Positions 18,595 to 27,130 are shown, counted from the first letter of the stretch. The stretch is 64,000 nucleotides of DNA from Curtobacterium sp. SGAir0471 (GCF_005490985.1 NZ_CP027869.1:496001-560000), one strand, 5' to 3'. Numbers and translations: made by a program. Notes: a model not told the origin generated them from the letters alone.

Positions 18595-19762
18595 CGAATC
18601 AACGCATATGACTCAAGGCGCCGTCGTGGTTTTCGGAGGCCCTCCGTACCAGCAGTCGGCGAATCAGACATCGATGCAGATGCTGGAGGCAATCAGCGGG
18701 GCGCGGAGAGTTTTGTACGTTGCACGCGGTAACCCGCGGCCGCTGCGCACTCGCAGGTTTAGGGATTTCCTCTCGTCGAACAAGCGCGAATCCTTCGCTC
18801 GCCCAGGCCTTCATCTCGTCAACGCTCGACTGGCCGTCCTCAATCTACCTACTTGGTCGGATTGGATTCCGCTCGTCGCTCCCGAAGTGGTGAGGCGTAT
18901 TCAGTTGATGATGATCCGAATGTTGCTGCAAAGAGCAGTCAAACGGTTGAATTTCCGGGAGCCCAAGCTGGTGACCTACTGGTGGATGTTCCCAGAGATT
19001 GTGCGTATGGCGTGCTGGAGGTACCGCACCTTTGACGTGATTGACCGGCACTGGGGGTACGAGTACCTTGGCCACCGATTGCGCCAAGCGAACTGGCGTC
19101 TCGCGGTAGCTACGGCCCAGGTCAGTGATCGGATTGTGGCGGTCTCTGAGGGACTAGCGTCGGAGCTGCAGCCTCACATCAAGACGAGCGTGGAGGTGCT
19201 GCCAAACGGGGTCGACATTGATCGCGTTAGGCGGGTCCTTCGTAATGCCGTTGCGCGAACGCAGGTTTCCGAGAGGCGGAAGACCGCTGCCTACGTCGGG
19301 GGATGGAACAGCCGCATCGATTTGCTGCTCGTTACGCGGGTCGTACGGAGTCTGCCGGATTGGAGTTTCTTGATAATCGGCGTCGACGAGGTTCCCGAGT
19401 TAGCCGGTATGCCCAATGTGCGGATTGTTGGCGACCTGGCCTACGATGAGGTAATCAACGAATTATCGACAGCACGAGTCGGGCTTGTGCCTTTTCACGT
19501 CGACGCTTATACGAAAGCGAGTAGTTTTTTGAAGGTGTTCGACTACTTGGCAGCGGGTATGAGCGTATTGTCGACGCGGCTGCCGACGGTGGAGGCCATT
19601 GCAGCGCGCTTTCCTCAGTATATCCGCGTAGAATCCGGGGCCAATTGGGTTGAGCAACTTCAGGAGATGGGTGCCACGGAGGAGCTCGCGCCCATCGATC
19701 TTGCCCTACTGCCGTCGATCGATCAGCGGGCGCAAGCGCTCCTAGCGCCGCCGATGGATTAG
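18575..19762 (+). CDS. Glycosyltransferase (GT-B, GT1/GT4-like)
   Basis: 395 aa. ATG at 18575 with AGGAAGG 8 bp upstream; an alternative ATG at 18608 would shorten it by 11 residues. Features include YWWMFPEIVRMACWRY, FDVIDRHWGYEY, VVAVSEG-like DRIVAVSEGLASEL, LPNGVDIDRV and a C-terminal VFDYLAAGMSVLSTRLPTVEA segment. The E-x7-E motif of its GT4 neighbours is replaced by this K-V-F-D-Y-L-A-A-G form, as in GumK or teichuronic-acid type enzymes. Donor unknown. Confidence 0.82.
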   Translation: MRRRQDNESTHMTQGAVVVFGGPPYQQSANQTSMQMLEAISGARRVLYVARGNPRPLRTRRFRDFLSSNKRESFARPGLHLVNARLAVLNLPTWSDWIPLVAPEVVRRIQLMMIRMLLQRAVKRLNFREPKLVTYWWMFPEIVRMACWRYRTFDVIDRHWGYEYLGHRLRQANWRLAVATAQVSDRIVAVSEGLASELQPHIKTSVEVLPNGVDIDRVRRVLRNAVARTQVSERRKTAAYVGGWNSRIDLLLVTRVVRSLPDWSFLIIGVDEVPELAGMPNVRIVGDLAYDEVINELSTARVGLVPFHVDAYTKASSFLKVFDYLAAGMSVLSTRLPTVEAIAARFPQYIRVESGANWVEQLQEMGATEELAPIDLALLPSIDQRAQALLAPPMD

Positions 19763-19770
19763 AGCTCACC

Positions 19771-21063
19771 TTGACTGGCTACGACGCGAATCCGTTATTT
19801 GTGACATTGTGTGTCCTGCTGCTCGGCTACGCTGCAGTGCTCGTGCTACAGCGTGATAGTCGCATAGGCGTCCTGCTAGTGATCTCGATGTTCCTGACGC
19901 GCTACACGGTTGACGTGTTTGGCTTCAGTGTGCGCCTCGAGATGTTTGCGGCGACGCTTGCTGGCGTCGGTCTTTTCTTGCGTCAAGATGCAAGACACCG
20001 GTTGTCAAGCGCAGCGGTCGTTTCGATTGCAGCAGTGGCGCTTTGGTTGGTGAGCGGCTCGTTCGCATCTGTGGTGTCCTCTCCGGAACTGAATAAGTCG
20101 CTGGGCGTTTTGATTTGGTGCGCCCTGAGCTTCATTGGTGCCATTTGGGTGAGCACTCACCGCGGGGAGTGGCATCGGATGCTTTCGGTCGGGGTATGGT
20201 GCGCTTTTACCGCGTCAGCGCTTGCAGTCGTCGCCTGGACGCTGGCGACACTCGGCGTCTCGACGCTAGGCGTGCAAGACGATCCGACGTACGGTGGTTG
20301 GGCCGCTTACGTGGCTTCGATCGAAGCAAACGTTCTCGCCGGCCTGTTATGTCTCTGGGCAATCATCGCGGCCTGGAACCCGGGTGATTGGATCAGAAGA
20401 CTGCCGCGGCTGCTAACGGTCCTTCTGGCGCCTGTGGCGATCCTCACAACGCATACTCGCGCGGCATTGGTCGCTTTGCTACTCGGGCTCTTCCTCGTCT
20501 TCCTTTTTCGTAAATCGTCGCGGCCCCTAGTGGTAGGGGCTGGCCTGCTGGGCGTAGCGGCGACTGTCGGACTAGCAGTGCGGTCGCCTGACGCGGGGTT
20601 CTCGAAGTTCTCGTCGCTACTGGACACATCAAGCGGTACAGGTGGGCTTCGGAGGCAGATCAATCAAATCGCGCTCAACGAATGGCTCGCGTCCGACGCG
20701 CGGGTGCAGGGTTTGGGTTGGAACTCCTTCGGTCAACGTCACCTAGATCCGACGCAACCTTTCAAAAACCTGCCTTCGTATATTGGGAATCTGCCTCTCC
20801 AGGTCCTGTACGACGGCGGGTTGTTGGCCGCGGCATCGGTCTGCGTGGCCCTTGTCGCGGTACTGTCCATTCAATTGCGTGCGCGGAATCTCGGACTAGT
20901 CGTCGCCCTTGCGCTGCCATATTTTCTGTTTTCCATTGCGACCAGCGTTCTCTGGCTGTTCGAGACGTGGTTTTGGATTGGGATTGCCTGGGGAGCTACA
21001 TCGTGGTTGGTACCGAAGCGGGGGCCTAGTAGGCCACTAGAAGGCGCGCTGAAGCGTGCATAG
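19771..21063 (+). CDS. O-antigen polymerase/ligase-like membrane protein (Wzy)
   Basis: 430 aa, about eleven membrane helices. TTG start at 19771. A large extracytoplasmic loop before the last helices carries GLGWNSFGQRHLDPTQPFKNLPSYIGNLPLQVLYDGG, matching the Wzy_C (O-antigen ligase) pattern of a conserved Asn/His region followed by N-x-PLQ. An HTRAALVALLLGLFLVF helix with the conserved Arg precedes it. It joins repeat units outside the membrane. Being the only polymerase candidate in the locus supports the role. Confidence 0.85.
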   Translation: MTGYDANPLFVTLCVLLLGYAAVLVLQRDSRIGVLLVISMFLTRYTVDVFGFSVRLEMFAATLAGVGLFLRQDARHRLSSAAVVSIAAVALWLVSGSFASVVSSPELNKSLGVLIWCALSFIGAIWVSTHRGEWHRMLSVGVWCAFTASALAVVAWTLATLGVSTLGVQDDPTYGGWAAYVASIEANVLAGLLCLWAIIAAWNPGDWIRRLPRLLTVLLAPVAILTTHTRAALVALLLGLFLVFLFRKSSRPLVVGAGLLGVAATVGLAVRSPDAGFSKFSSLLDTSSGTGGLRRQINQIALNEWLASDARVQGLGWNSFGQRHLDPTQPFKNLPSYIGNLPLQVLYDGGLLAAASVCVALVAVLSIQLRARNLGLVVALALPYFLFSIATSVLWLFETWFWIGIAWGATSWLVPKRGPSRPLEGALKRA

Positions 21064-22258
21064 GATCGTTCGCGACGGCACTGTTCTCTTCGCCGCCGAA
21101 GCGCTTGCCCGGATAGCCGCCTTCTCTGTGACTTTCGTCATATCCCGCAGTCTCGGCCTCGACAGCCTCGCAATCCTCACGGTCGCGCAATCAGTGCTTG
21201 CCTATGCGACTGTCGCTGGTGATGCAGGCCTCGGCACCGCTGCTGTCACACGATTGGCGAGTGGGGAGAAAGCGTCGGGAATCATCCGTGGTACCGCCCG
21301 TATCCAAGTGTCCCTTAGCTTGGTGTCGACGGCGGTGGTGATACCGATCGTTGCCGCAGCGAGCAGCTGGCAACTTGCCTTCGTCCTGTCACTCACGCCG
21401 GTCGCTATCGCATTCTCGACAAGCTACGTACTTCTAGCTCGCGCCGATGCACGCTCAGTTGCACTCAGCCGGATACTCGGCAACGCATCGACGGCAGCTT
21501 TTGGTGTCGCTTCTTCCCTTCTTGAGGCGCCGCTGTGGGCGGTGGCGCTTGCGTACCCATTGGGAGCAATAGTCTCCACGCTTTATGTCAATAGGTGCAC
21601 GGGCGTGTCGTGGGGCGCCCTGGTAGGCGTTCCATCATGGAAATTCGTGCGCAACGACTTTCGCCACGTGTCAGGCCTCCTGCTTCATACCCTCATCGTT
21701 CATTTCTATTCCTCCATATTGGTGATTCTGGCGTCGATCGTGAACGATGGCAGTCAGCTTGTCGAGATCGCATTGGCGTCCAGGCTGCTGCTTCTGTTCA
21801 GCATTCCTGCGCAAGTATTGGAATCTGTTCTCCTGCCTCGGTACGCCGCGGCAGTGGATAGTTTGACTGCCATGAAAATCCTCAGGGACGGGGCGTTGGT
21901 ATTTATCGGCGGCGCCGCCCTTGGGGTCATCATCATCTTCACCGCTCCTGTCTACGTGCCGTTGCTCTTTGGGTCAGCAGCATCAGCCGCTGTGCCGGTG
22001 GTGCAGGTGATGCTTTTGCAAATTCCGGTCTCTCTGTTGACGTCTGTGCTCACTGTCGCCTTGTTCGCACGTCGCGATACGCTTCGTCTCAGCTTTGCGT
22101 ACGGTATAGCAGCGGTCGTCCAGCTGTCGGTGGCGCTCCTGCTCGCTTCGCGAGACGCGAGCGTTTCATCTGCGATTGTTCTGAGTGAAGCTGTTTTTGC
22201 GGTTGGCACGTTGTTTGCTGTTTTCACCTGGCGTGAGCCGAAAGGGGATGCTCGATGA
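21056..22258 (+). CDS. Polysaccharide flippase (Wzx/MATE-like)
   Basis: 400 aa. GTG start inside the end of wzy. About twelve hydrophobic helices are arranged like the MOP superfamily: an N-terminal AFSVTFVISRSLGLDSLAILTVAQSVLAYA segment, GDAGLGTAAVTRLASG, and internal helices with few charges. It would flip the finished lipid-linked repeat unit to the outer face for Wzy. The assignment rests on topology and locus position. Confidence 0.85.
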   Translation: MHRIVRDGTVLFAAEALARIAAFSVTFVISRSLGLDSLAILTVAQSVLAYATVAGDAGLGTAAVTRLASGEKASGIIRGTARIQVSLSLVSTAVVIPIVAAASSWQLAFVLSLTPVAIAFSTSYVLLARADARSVALSRILGNASTAAFGVASSLLEAPLWAVALAYPLGAIVSTLYVNRCTGVSWGALVGVPSWKFVRNDFRHVSGLLLHTLIVHFYSSILVILASIVNDGSQLVEIALASRLLLLFSIPAQVLESVLLPRYAAAVDSLTAMKILRDGALVFIGGAALGVIIIFTAPVYVPLLFGSAASAAVPVVQVMLLQIPVSLLTSVLTVALFARRDTLRLSFAYGIAAVVQLSVALLLASRDASVSSAIVLSEAVFAVGTLFAVFTWREPKGDAR

Positions 22259-22752
22259 GCGGGATGCGTCGGATACTGCGTGATGTGTGGTTCAACGTTG
22301 TGGTGACTCACCCAATCTGGCCTCAGAGATCCCGAGCCTGGTTGCTCAAGGTAGGAGGGGTCAAAGCCCGTGGAGCAGGCATCCTGAGCGGCACACGCGT
22401 CATAGGAGGCTCTCGCGTTGTCATTGGTCCTGGTTCGTTCGTTAACACAGGTTGCACTTTCGATGCTGGTGCAATGATTGAACTTGGCGAAAATGTGTCC
22501 GTGGGCCCGGGTGCGACCTTTCTCACATCGACACATCAGGTGGGCGGGCGCGATGCCCGCGCCGGGTCTGTTGTCCTTGCGCCAATTCGCGTCGGCTCAG
22601 GAGCTTGGATTGGAGCAAGAGTCGTTGTGCTGCCGGGCGTCACCATAGGACCGGGAGCGGTCATTGCAGCAGGTTCGGTGGTAACAGAGGATTGTGTAGG
22701 GCACTCGCTCCATGCTGGGGTCCCGGCGCGTTTCAAGAAATTCTTGAGTTGA
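22255..22752 (+). CDS. Left-handed beta-helix (hexapeptide) acyltransferase
   Basis: 165 aa; ATG overlaps the wzx stop (ATGA). Hexapeptide repeats (I-G-x-x-x-x type) run through IGPGSFVNTGCTFDAG, IELGENVSVGPGATFLTSTH and IGARVVVLPGVTIGPGAVIAAGSVVTEDC. The catalytic-type His is in STHQVGG. It ends with the usual GVPARFKKF tail. Probably O-acetylates a sugar of the polysaccharide. Last gene of the low-GC cassette. Confidence 0.92.
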   Translation: MSGMRRILRDVWFNVVVTHPIWPQRSRAWLLKVGGVKARGAGILSGTRVIGGSRVVIGPGSFVNTGCTFDAGAMIELGENVSVGPGATFLTSTHQVGGRDARAGSVVLAPIRVGSGAWIGARVVVLPGVTIGPGAVIAAGSVVTEDCVGHSLHAGVPARFKKFLS

Positions 22753-22846
22753 GTGCGTTCGATCGCGGCAATTGCTTACTCGCGCCGGGAATCGGCTCTG
22801 CTCACTCCGATTCTGGTTACTTCGGTCTCCTTGCGTGCGGCGGGAT

Positions 22847-22945
22847 CGTTCTACCGGGCCATTGAATTCCCAGCTCAGCTGGGGACGGAAGCTCTTGGCT
22901 CGTCGGGTAACAAAAGATTCGGGCGAGGACCGGAACGCAGCCAAG
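22847..22945 (+). other. Possible structured RNA leader upstream of DUF4012 gene
   Basis: The 272-bp gap before the DUF4012 gene holds several complementary segments: CGTTC (22847-22851) with GAACG (22933-22937), CCCAGC-TCA-GCTGGG (22869-22883), CTTGGCT (22894-22900) with AGCCAAG (22939-22945), and TCGTC with GGCGA inside it. The first and third pairings would cross, as in a pseudoknot. GACGGAAG and GGAACGC recall the glutamine-riboswitch core, but other conserved bases are missing. Function unknown. Confidence 0.3.
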
Positions 22946-23024
22946 CTGCGTCACCCTCTGCCTGCCTGAGTCAAGTTTGGTGCTCCCTCATCGGATCGAC
23001 TTGAGGGGCCGTAGGATTGTCCTC

Positions 23025-24845
23025 ATGTCCGACCAGCCCGAGTCGCGACGCGCTGCTGTACGCCGGGGGAACAGGGCCCGGACCGTGCTGTGGATCGTGC
23101 TCGCCGTCGTCCTTCTGCTGATCCTCGCCGTTGCATGGGTGGGGGTCCGCGGTGCGCTCGCGAAGGGCCACCTCGAACGCGCGGTATCCGAAGTGACGAG
23201 TCTGCGGTCGCAGCTGGGCGACGGTGACACGAAGGCGGCGCATGCAACCGCGGCCCACCTGGAGGGCGAAGCCTCGGCGGCGCGGGAGCTCACCGGCGAT
23301 CCTGTCTGGGGCGCGGCGCAGTACGTGCCGTTCTTCGGATCCAACCTCCGCGCGGTGCGTGAGGTCTCGGTCGTCGTGGACGACGTGGCGTCCGGAGCTG
23401 TCAGCCCGGTGGCGCGCGTCATCGGCGGTCTGAGCACTGATTCGCTCGCGCCGAAGGGCGGCAAGGTCAACCTCGAACCGCTGGTGAAGGCGCAGCCGGC
23501 CGTTGCGCAGGCCGCGGACACGGTGGCGAAGGCGGATCGCGATGCGAACGCCATCAACACCAGCGACACGCTGTCGCCGGTCACGTCTGCGGTCAATCAA
23601 CTGCGGAACGCGCTGCGCTCGGCGTCCGGGCAGCTGGACACCGCGAACCGTGTGGTGCAGCTCGCCCCGGCGATGCTGGGTGATGGCGGCGAGCGCAATT
23701 ACGTCCTGCTCTTCCAGAACAACGCCGAGCTGCGCGCGGGCGGGGGCATCCCGGGAGCCGTAGCGCTCCTCAAGGTGCAGGACGGCGCGATCTCGCTCGG
23801 TGACCAGGCGGCCGGCTCGTCGTTCGGACCGTACGAGAAGTCCGTCCTGCCGCTCGACCCAGGGACTCGAACGCTGTACGGCGAGATCACCGGGCGGTAC
23901 ATGCAAGATGTGACGCTGACGCCACGGTTTGACGTCTCGGCGCAGCTCACTCGAGAGATGTGGAAGCAGAAGTTCGGGCAGCAGGTCGACGGAGTGCTCG
24001 CGATCGATCCGGTGACGCTGAGTTACATCCTGCGGGCGACCGGGCCGGTACAGCTCCCGACCGGTGACACGCTCACGTCGGACAACGCGGTGCAGCTGCT
24101 ACTCAGCGATGTGTACGCGAAGTACCCCGACCCGAGCGTGCAGGACCTCTTCTTTGCGTCGGCCGCCAGCGCGGTCTTCGACAAGGTGGCGACCGGGTCG
24201 TTCGACGCAAAGCAGTTCGTCAGCGCGCTGACGCAGGGAGCGCAGGAAGGTCGCCTTCGGCTGTGGAGCGCGACGAAGGCCGAGCAGTCGCAGCTCGAGG
24301 GCACACCGCTTGCGGGCGACCTGCCGGTCGCGACGACGTCGCTCCGACAGTTCGGTGTCTACCTCAACGACGGCACGGCCTCGAAGATGGACTACTACCT
24401 CGAGAAGACGGTGTCCGTCGGTGCCTCGGTCTGCCGCGCAGACGGCCGACCCACATCCGCGGTCGAGGTGACGATCAAGAACACCGCTCCTGCCGACGCT
24501 GCGACGAGCCTGCCCGAGTACGTCACCGGCGGAGGAGACTTCGGAACCGAACCGGGAAAGATCAAGACCCTCGTGGCGGTCTACGCACCCGAGGGTGCGA
24601 TCTACCTCGGGTCGACGCAGGACGGCAAGCAGGTCCCCGTACAGACGGTCATGGACGGCGATCACCCGGTCGTGCAACTCCAGACACTGCTCGCCCCAGG
24701 GGAGTCGACGACGTTCCGGGTCGCCTTCCTCGGTGAGCAGAAGGACGCGAAGGCGGCCGTCGACGTGCTGTCGACGCCAGGCGTGCGGCAGAGCAAGGTC
24801 CTGCCGTTGCGGTTCGACTGCGCGAACCCGACGCCCGCCGACTGA
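23025..24845 (+). CDS. DUF4012 domain-containing membrane-anchored protein
   Basis: 606 aa. ATG at 23025 with a weak AGGA site. A short basic N-terminus and one membrane helix (about residues 20-42, TVLWIVLAVVLLLILAVAWVGV) are followed by a large extracytoplasmic region. The DUF4012 core is recognisable: NYVLLFQNNAELRAGGGIPGAVALLKV, then GRYMQDVTLTPRFDVSAQLTREMWKQKFGQQVDGVLAIDPVTLSYIL. DUF4012 proteins often sit beside actinobacterial polysaccharide loci and resemble LCP-type enzymes in outline, but their biochemistry is not settled. GC content is back to the genome norm here, so the gene belongs to the conserved flank rather than the cassette. Confidence 0.88.
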   Translation: MSDQPESRRAAVRRGNRARTVLWIVLAVVLLLILAVAWVGVRGALAKGHLERAVSEVTSLRSQLGDGDTKAAHATAAHLEGEASAARELTGDPVWGAAQYVPFFGSNLRAVREVSVVVDDVASGAVSPVARVIGGLSTDSLAPKGGKVNLEPLVKAQPAVAQAADTVAKADRDANAINTSDTLSPVTSAVNQLRNALRSASGQLDTANRVVQLAPAMLGDGGERNYVLLFQNNAELRAGGGIPGAVALLKVQDGAISLGDQAAGSSFGPYEKSVLPLDPGTRTLYGEITGRYMQDVTLTPRFDVSAQLTREMWKQKFGQQVDGVLAIDPVTLSYILRATGPVQLPTGDTLTSDNAVQLLLSDVYAKYPDPSVQDLFFASAASAVFDKVATGSFDAKQFVSALTQGAQEGRLRLWSATKAEQSQLEGTPLAGDLPVATTSLRQFGVYLNDGTASKMDYYLEKTVSVGASVCRADGRPTSAVEVTIKNTAPADAATSLPEYVTGGGDFGTEPGKIKTLVAVYAPEGAIYLGSTQDGKQVPVQTVMDGDHPVVQLQTLLAPGESTTFRVAFLGEQKDAKAAVDVLSTPGVRQSKVLPLRFDCANPTPAD

Positions 24846-25288
24846 GAGCAGCGCGGACCATAGGGCGAGTTCGCCCCGCGGCCGCGATCCTCGAGGCGTG
24901 TTGATCCGCATTGCGCAACGCCAGGATGCCCCAGATCGGGGGTGGCGGGTGTTCCTGAGGACACCGCTCATGCGGGCGAGCATGAGTGGACGGCGCTCGG
25001 AGGCCGTCCCGCTGAGAACCCGAAATGCTCCATGATCTGGGGTTTTCGACTGGTCTACGACTGCGAGGTGGTGATGGTCACCGGCGATCCGCGTCCGTCG
25101 CGCGAAGTCATCAACGTGACGCTTGTGAAAACTTTCGCCTGAGGTGGCAACATCCTGAGGATTCCCGCTAGATTGAGGGAACTTCGCCATAGCGACCGCT
25201 TGCTCCTTCGCGGCACGTTCCAGGGGGGAGTGCCAACGGGCTCTGGGTGTCAGGGTCTGCAGGATCAGATCTTTAGGGGAAACACTTC
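24846..25288. other. 443-bp non-coding region before LAFTG surface protein
   Basis: No gene was found on either strand. The first part (24919-25046) holds a cluster of stem-loops described separately. The second part has a possible -10 box TAGATT at 25169-25174, a small GGCAC/GTGCC stem around 25213-25235, and an AGGGGAA ribosome site just before the ATG at 25289. A 5' leader of roughly 100 nt is therefore likely even if transcription starts after the stem-loop cluster. Confidence 0.6.
24919..25046 (+). promoter_or_regulatory. Multi-stem RNA structure with mutually exclusive pairing and terminator-like end
   Basis: Three consecutive hairpins (24948-24965; 24967-24986, stem CTCATGC/GCATGAG; 24988-25009, stem GGACGGC/GCCGTCC) are enclosed by a long-range helix CCCCAGATC (24929-24937) / GATCTGGGG (25034-25042), which is followed by TTTT. 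The same CCCC can instead pair with GGGG at 24938-24941 inside a local hairpin closed by CGCCA (24919-24923) / TGGCG (24943-24947). The two forms exclude each other, the logic of an attenuator or riboswitch. No known class was recognised. Confidence 0.45.
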
Positions 25289-25855
25289 ATGAAGAAGCTC
25301 ATCGCCGCTGCCCTCATCGCGGGCGCAGCCTTCGTCGCGATCCCGACCGCGGCCAACGCCGCGACCGGGTACGCCCCGGAGTCGGCCGGCTCGGTCTCGG
25401 GCAACTACGTTGCCGGTGGCACCGCTGTCGTCAACTTCAACAACAACGTCTTCGCCGCGGGCGAGACCGTCAACGTGCAGGTCACCGGTGCCGGTGCCGT
25501 CACGCTCGGCGCGCTCCCGACCACGACGGTCTCGAAGACCTACACGGCGAACGCCGATGGTGGCCTCACGATCCGTGTCACCTTCCCGGCCGGCGGCTCG
25601 GGTAGCTACAACCTCACCGCGACCGGCGCCACCTCGACCACCGTGGGCACGGCGTTCTTCACCATCGCCCCGGCTGCTGGTGGCACCAGCACCACGGTCG
25701 GCTCGACCGGCGGCTCCGGCACGCCCGGCCAGCTCGCCTTCACCGGTGGCACCATCTCGACGCTCGGCCTCTGGGCTGCCGGCGGCGCCATCGTCCTCGG
25801 TGGTGGCCTCCTGGTCGTCCGCAAGTCGGTCCGTCGTCAGCGCGACGCCGCCTGA
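25289..25855 (+). CDS. Small secreted cell-wall-anchored protein with LAFTG sorting signal
   Basis: 188 aa. The signal peptide MKKLIAAALIAGAAFVAIPTAANA is followed by a roughly 120-residue beta-rich, Thr/Ser/Gly-rich domain (VNFNNNVFAAGETVNVQVTGAG...). The C-terminal sorting signal is LAFTG at residues 149-153, then a hydrophobic stretch and a KSVRRQRDAA tail. LAxTG is the sorting motif of class E sortases of high-GC Gram-positives, so the protein is probably linked to peptidoglycan. No sortase gene is in this window. An AGGGGAA ribosome site precedes the ATG, a strong terminator follows, and a long structured leader lies upstream. Highly expressed surface protein is a reasonable guess. Confidence 0.85.
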   Translation: MKKLIAAALIAGAAFVAIPTAANAATGYAPESAGSVSGNYVAGGTAVVNFNNNVFAAGETVNVQVTGAGAVTLGALPTTTVSKTYTANADGGLTIRVTFPAGGSGSYNLTATGATSTTVGTAFFTIAPAAGGTSTTVGSTGGSGTPGQLAFTGGTISTLGLWAAGGAIVLGGGLLVVRKSVRRQRDAA

Positions 25856-25876
25856 GAGCAGCTCGACTGAACCGAA

Positions 25877-25910
25877 CGGAACCCCCGGCACCTCGGTGCC
25901 GGGGGTTCCG
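25877..25910 (+). terminator. Intrinsic terminator after LAFTG protein
   Basis: Perfect 16-bp stem CGGAACCCCCGGCACC / GGTGCCGGGGGTTCCG with a 2-nt TC turn (effectively a CCTCGG loop), 21 bp after the stop. Confidence 0.88.
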
Positions 25911-26005
25911 TGGTGTCTGCGCCCGAAGGCACACCCCGCGACCCCGGCCCGGGCCCGGAGTCGGAGCGGATCCCTGAGGCGGCTGCAGGGGCCGCCGACC
26001 AGGGG

Positions 26006-26122
26006 TCAGGTGACGAGGAGGGCGATCGCGACGATCGCCACGACCGCGAGCGGTGCCACGATCCACAACCACCACGGAAACATCGAGGGCGGCCGGTAGC
26101 GGCGGCGTTCGGGTCGAGCCAT
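26006..26122 (-). CDS. Very small membrane protein (38 aa)
   Basis: ATG at 26122. The sequence is a basic N-terminus (MARPERRRYRPPSMFP) followed by one membrane helix (WWLWIVAPLAVVAIVAIALLVT) that ends the protein. It lies 56 bp after the VanZ-like gene on the same strand and ahead of the LAFTG terminator region. The pattern of a charged arm plus a single C-terminal helix is common among small regulators or structural proteins of the membrane. No function can be assigned. Confidence 0.55.
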   Translation of the reverse strand: MARPERRRYRPPSMFPWWLWIVAPLAVVAIVAIALLVT

Positions 26123-26178
26123 GCGCTGACCGTACGGCCACGTTCTCCAGGAGCGGGGCGAGCGGGAAGCGAAGGCTC

Positions 26179-27039
26179 TCAGGCCTGCCGCACCCGCCCC
26201 AACACCACGACCCCCACCAGCACCCCCAGCACCGCCCCCGACGTGTTCGCCAGCACGTCGTCCACCGACGCGAACCGCGCCGGCAGGAACAGCGCCTGCA
26301 CCGTCTCGATCGCGCAGCTCGCCAGGAACCCGCCGAGCATGCCGACCCACCACGCCTGCGCCCCGAACAGCAGCAGCACGAAGAAGCCGAACGGCACGAA
26401 GAAGACCACGTTCGCCGTGAACTCGACCGCGTCGTACCCGAGCCACCCCGGCGCCCCGAGCCGATGACCGGCCGCGATCGCCCGCACCAACCACGGGTGG
26501 ATCCCGCCGTCGACGGGGGAGCCCGCGGTTGCCACGAGCACCACCACGAGCGCGTAGACGGCCGCGAGCGTCCACGCCACCCGACGAGTCCGTCCCGACG
26601 CGTGGGCGGCCCGGTGGCGCGCGTGCCAGGCCGCGTCGGCGAGCGACCCGATCGCGACCCCGACGAGTCCCGCGAGCGCGACGGACCGGAACCGCCCACC
26701 CGGCGTCGACGACTGCGCCGCCAGGACCCCGGCAGCCAGCAGCACGACGACCGCACTCACCAGGGCGCGTCGACGCACCCCGTCCGGCCGGGAGGCCCTG
26801 CTCGCCCCCGCCAGCAGCACCGGCAGCAGGGCGGTCACCAGGGTCACCCCGATCGCCGCCACGAACCCGTCACCGAGCGTCAGGGTGCCGTGCCCGAGCG
26901 CGCGCAGCGCGCCCACGACGTGGAGCAAGGCGGACCGCACGCGGTCGGCGAGACCGGGCACCAGCAGGACCGCGCCCACGAGCACGACCGCAGCGAGCGT
27001 CCCGCTGCGCACGATCGTGGTCCTCGTCGCGGTGTCCAT
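26179..27039 (-). CDS. VanZ-like family membrane protein
   Basis: 286 aa, about seven membrane helices; ATG at 27039. The C-terminal VanZ-like domain is clear: EFTANVVFFVPFGFFVLLLFG, then FLASCAIETVQALFLPARFASVDDVLANTSGAVLGVLVGVV, with the conserved N-x-x-x-F-x-P-x-G and E-x-x-Q...R-x-x-x-x-D-x-x-x-N-x-x-G pattern. Family members include VanZ of teicoplanin-resistance clusters, but most chromosomal relatives are not resistance genes and there is no van cluster here. Likely an envelope-related role. Confidence 0.88.
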   Translation of the reverse strand: MDTATRTTIVRSGTLAAVVLVGAVLLVPGLADRVRSALLHVVGALRALGHGTLTLGDGFVAAIGVTLVTALLPVLLAGASRASRPDGVRRRALVSAVVVLLAAGVLAAQSSTPGGRFRSVALAGLVGVAIGSLADAAWHARHRAAHASGRTRRVAWTLAAVYALVVVLVATAGSPVDGGIHPWLVRAIAAGHRLGAPGWLGYDAVEFTANVVFFVPFGFFVLLLFGAQAWWVGMLGGFLASCAIETVQALFLPARFASVDDVLANTSGAVLGVLVGVVVLGRVRQA

Positions 27040-27130
27040 CGGGATCGACGGTAGTGGGCCGCGCCTCCCGGCCGGACGAGACGCGAGGGTGACTCGAGAA
27101 GGTGACCGAATCAGTTCATCCACGAAACGA

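Larger units (their letters stand above)
14230..22985. other. Lower-GC exopolysaccharide cassette (probable horizontal exchange block)
   Basis: From the last codons of the priming transferase to just before the DUF4012 gene, base composition and codon use differ from both sides. For example, 14341-14400 has 35 G/C of 60 against 41 of 60 at 13201-13260. Codons such as ATT, TTA, GTT and AAT become common, and TTG starts are frequent. The block holds five glycosyltransferases, Wzy, Wzx and an acyltransferase. Conserved export and priming genes flank it, as expected for a serotype-type cassette swapped by recombination. The edges are estimated by eye. Confidence 0.75.

Noticed and set aside
22884..22945. 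Signal recognition particle RNA or glutamine riboswitch
   Set aside because: Only short fragments (CCGGAA, GCAGCCAAG, GACGGAAG) match; the GGAAGGAAGCAGCC core of SRP RNA and the GUAGG of the glutamine class are missing.
25010..25046. TPP riboswitch, because CTGAGA, ACCCG and GATCTGG appear in order
   Set aside because: The defining GGATAATGCCAGCG segment is absent, the stem arrangement differs, and the downstream gene has no link to thiamin.
26179..27039. Glycopeptide resistance gene vanZ
   Set aside because: Only the broad VanZ-like domain is present; no vanA/H/X or regulator genes are nearby, and most family members are not resistance genes.
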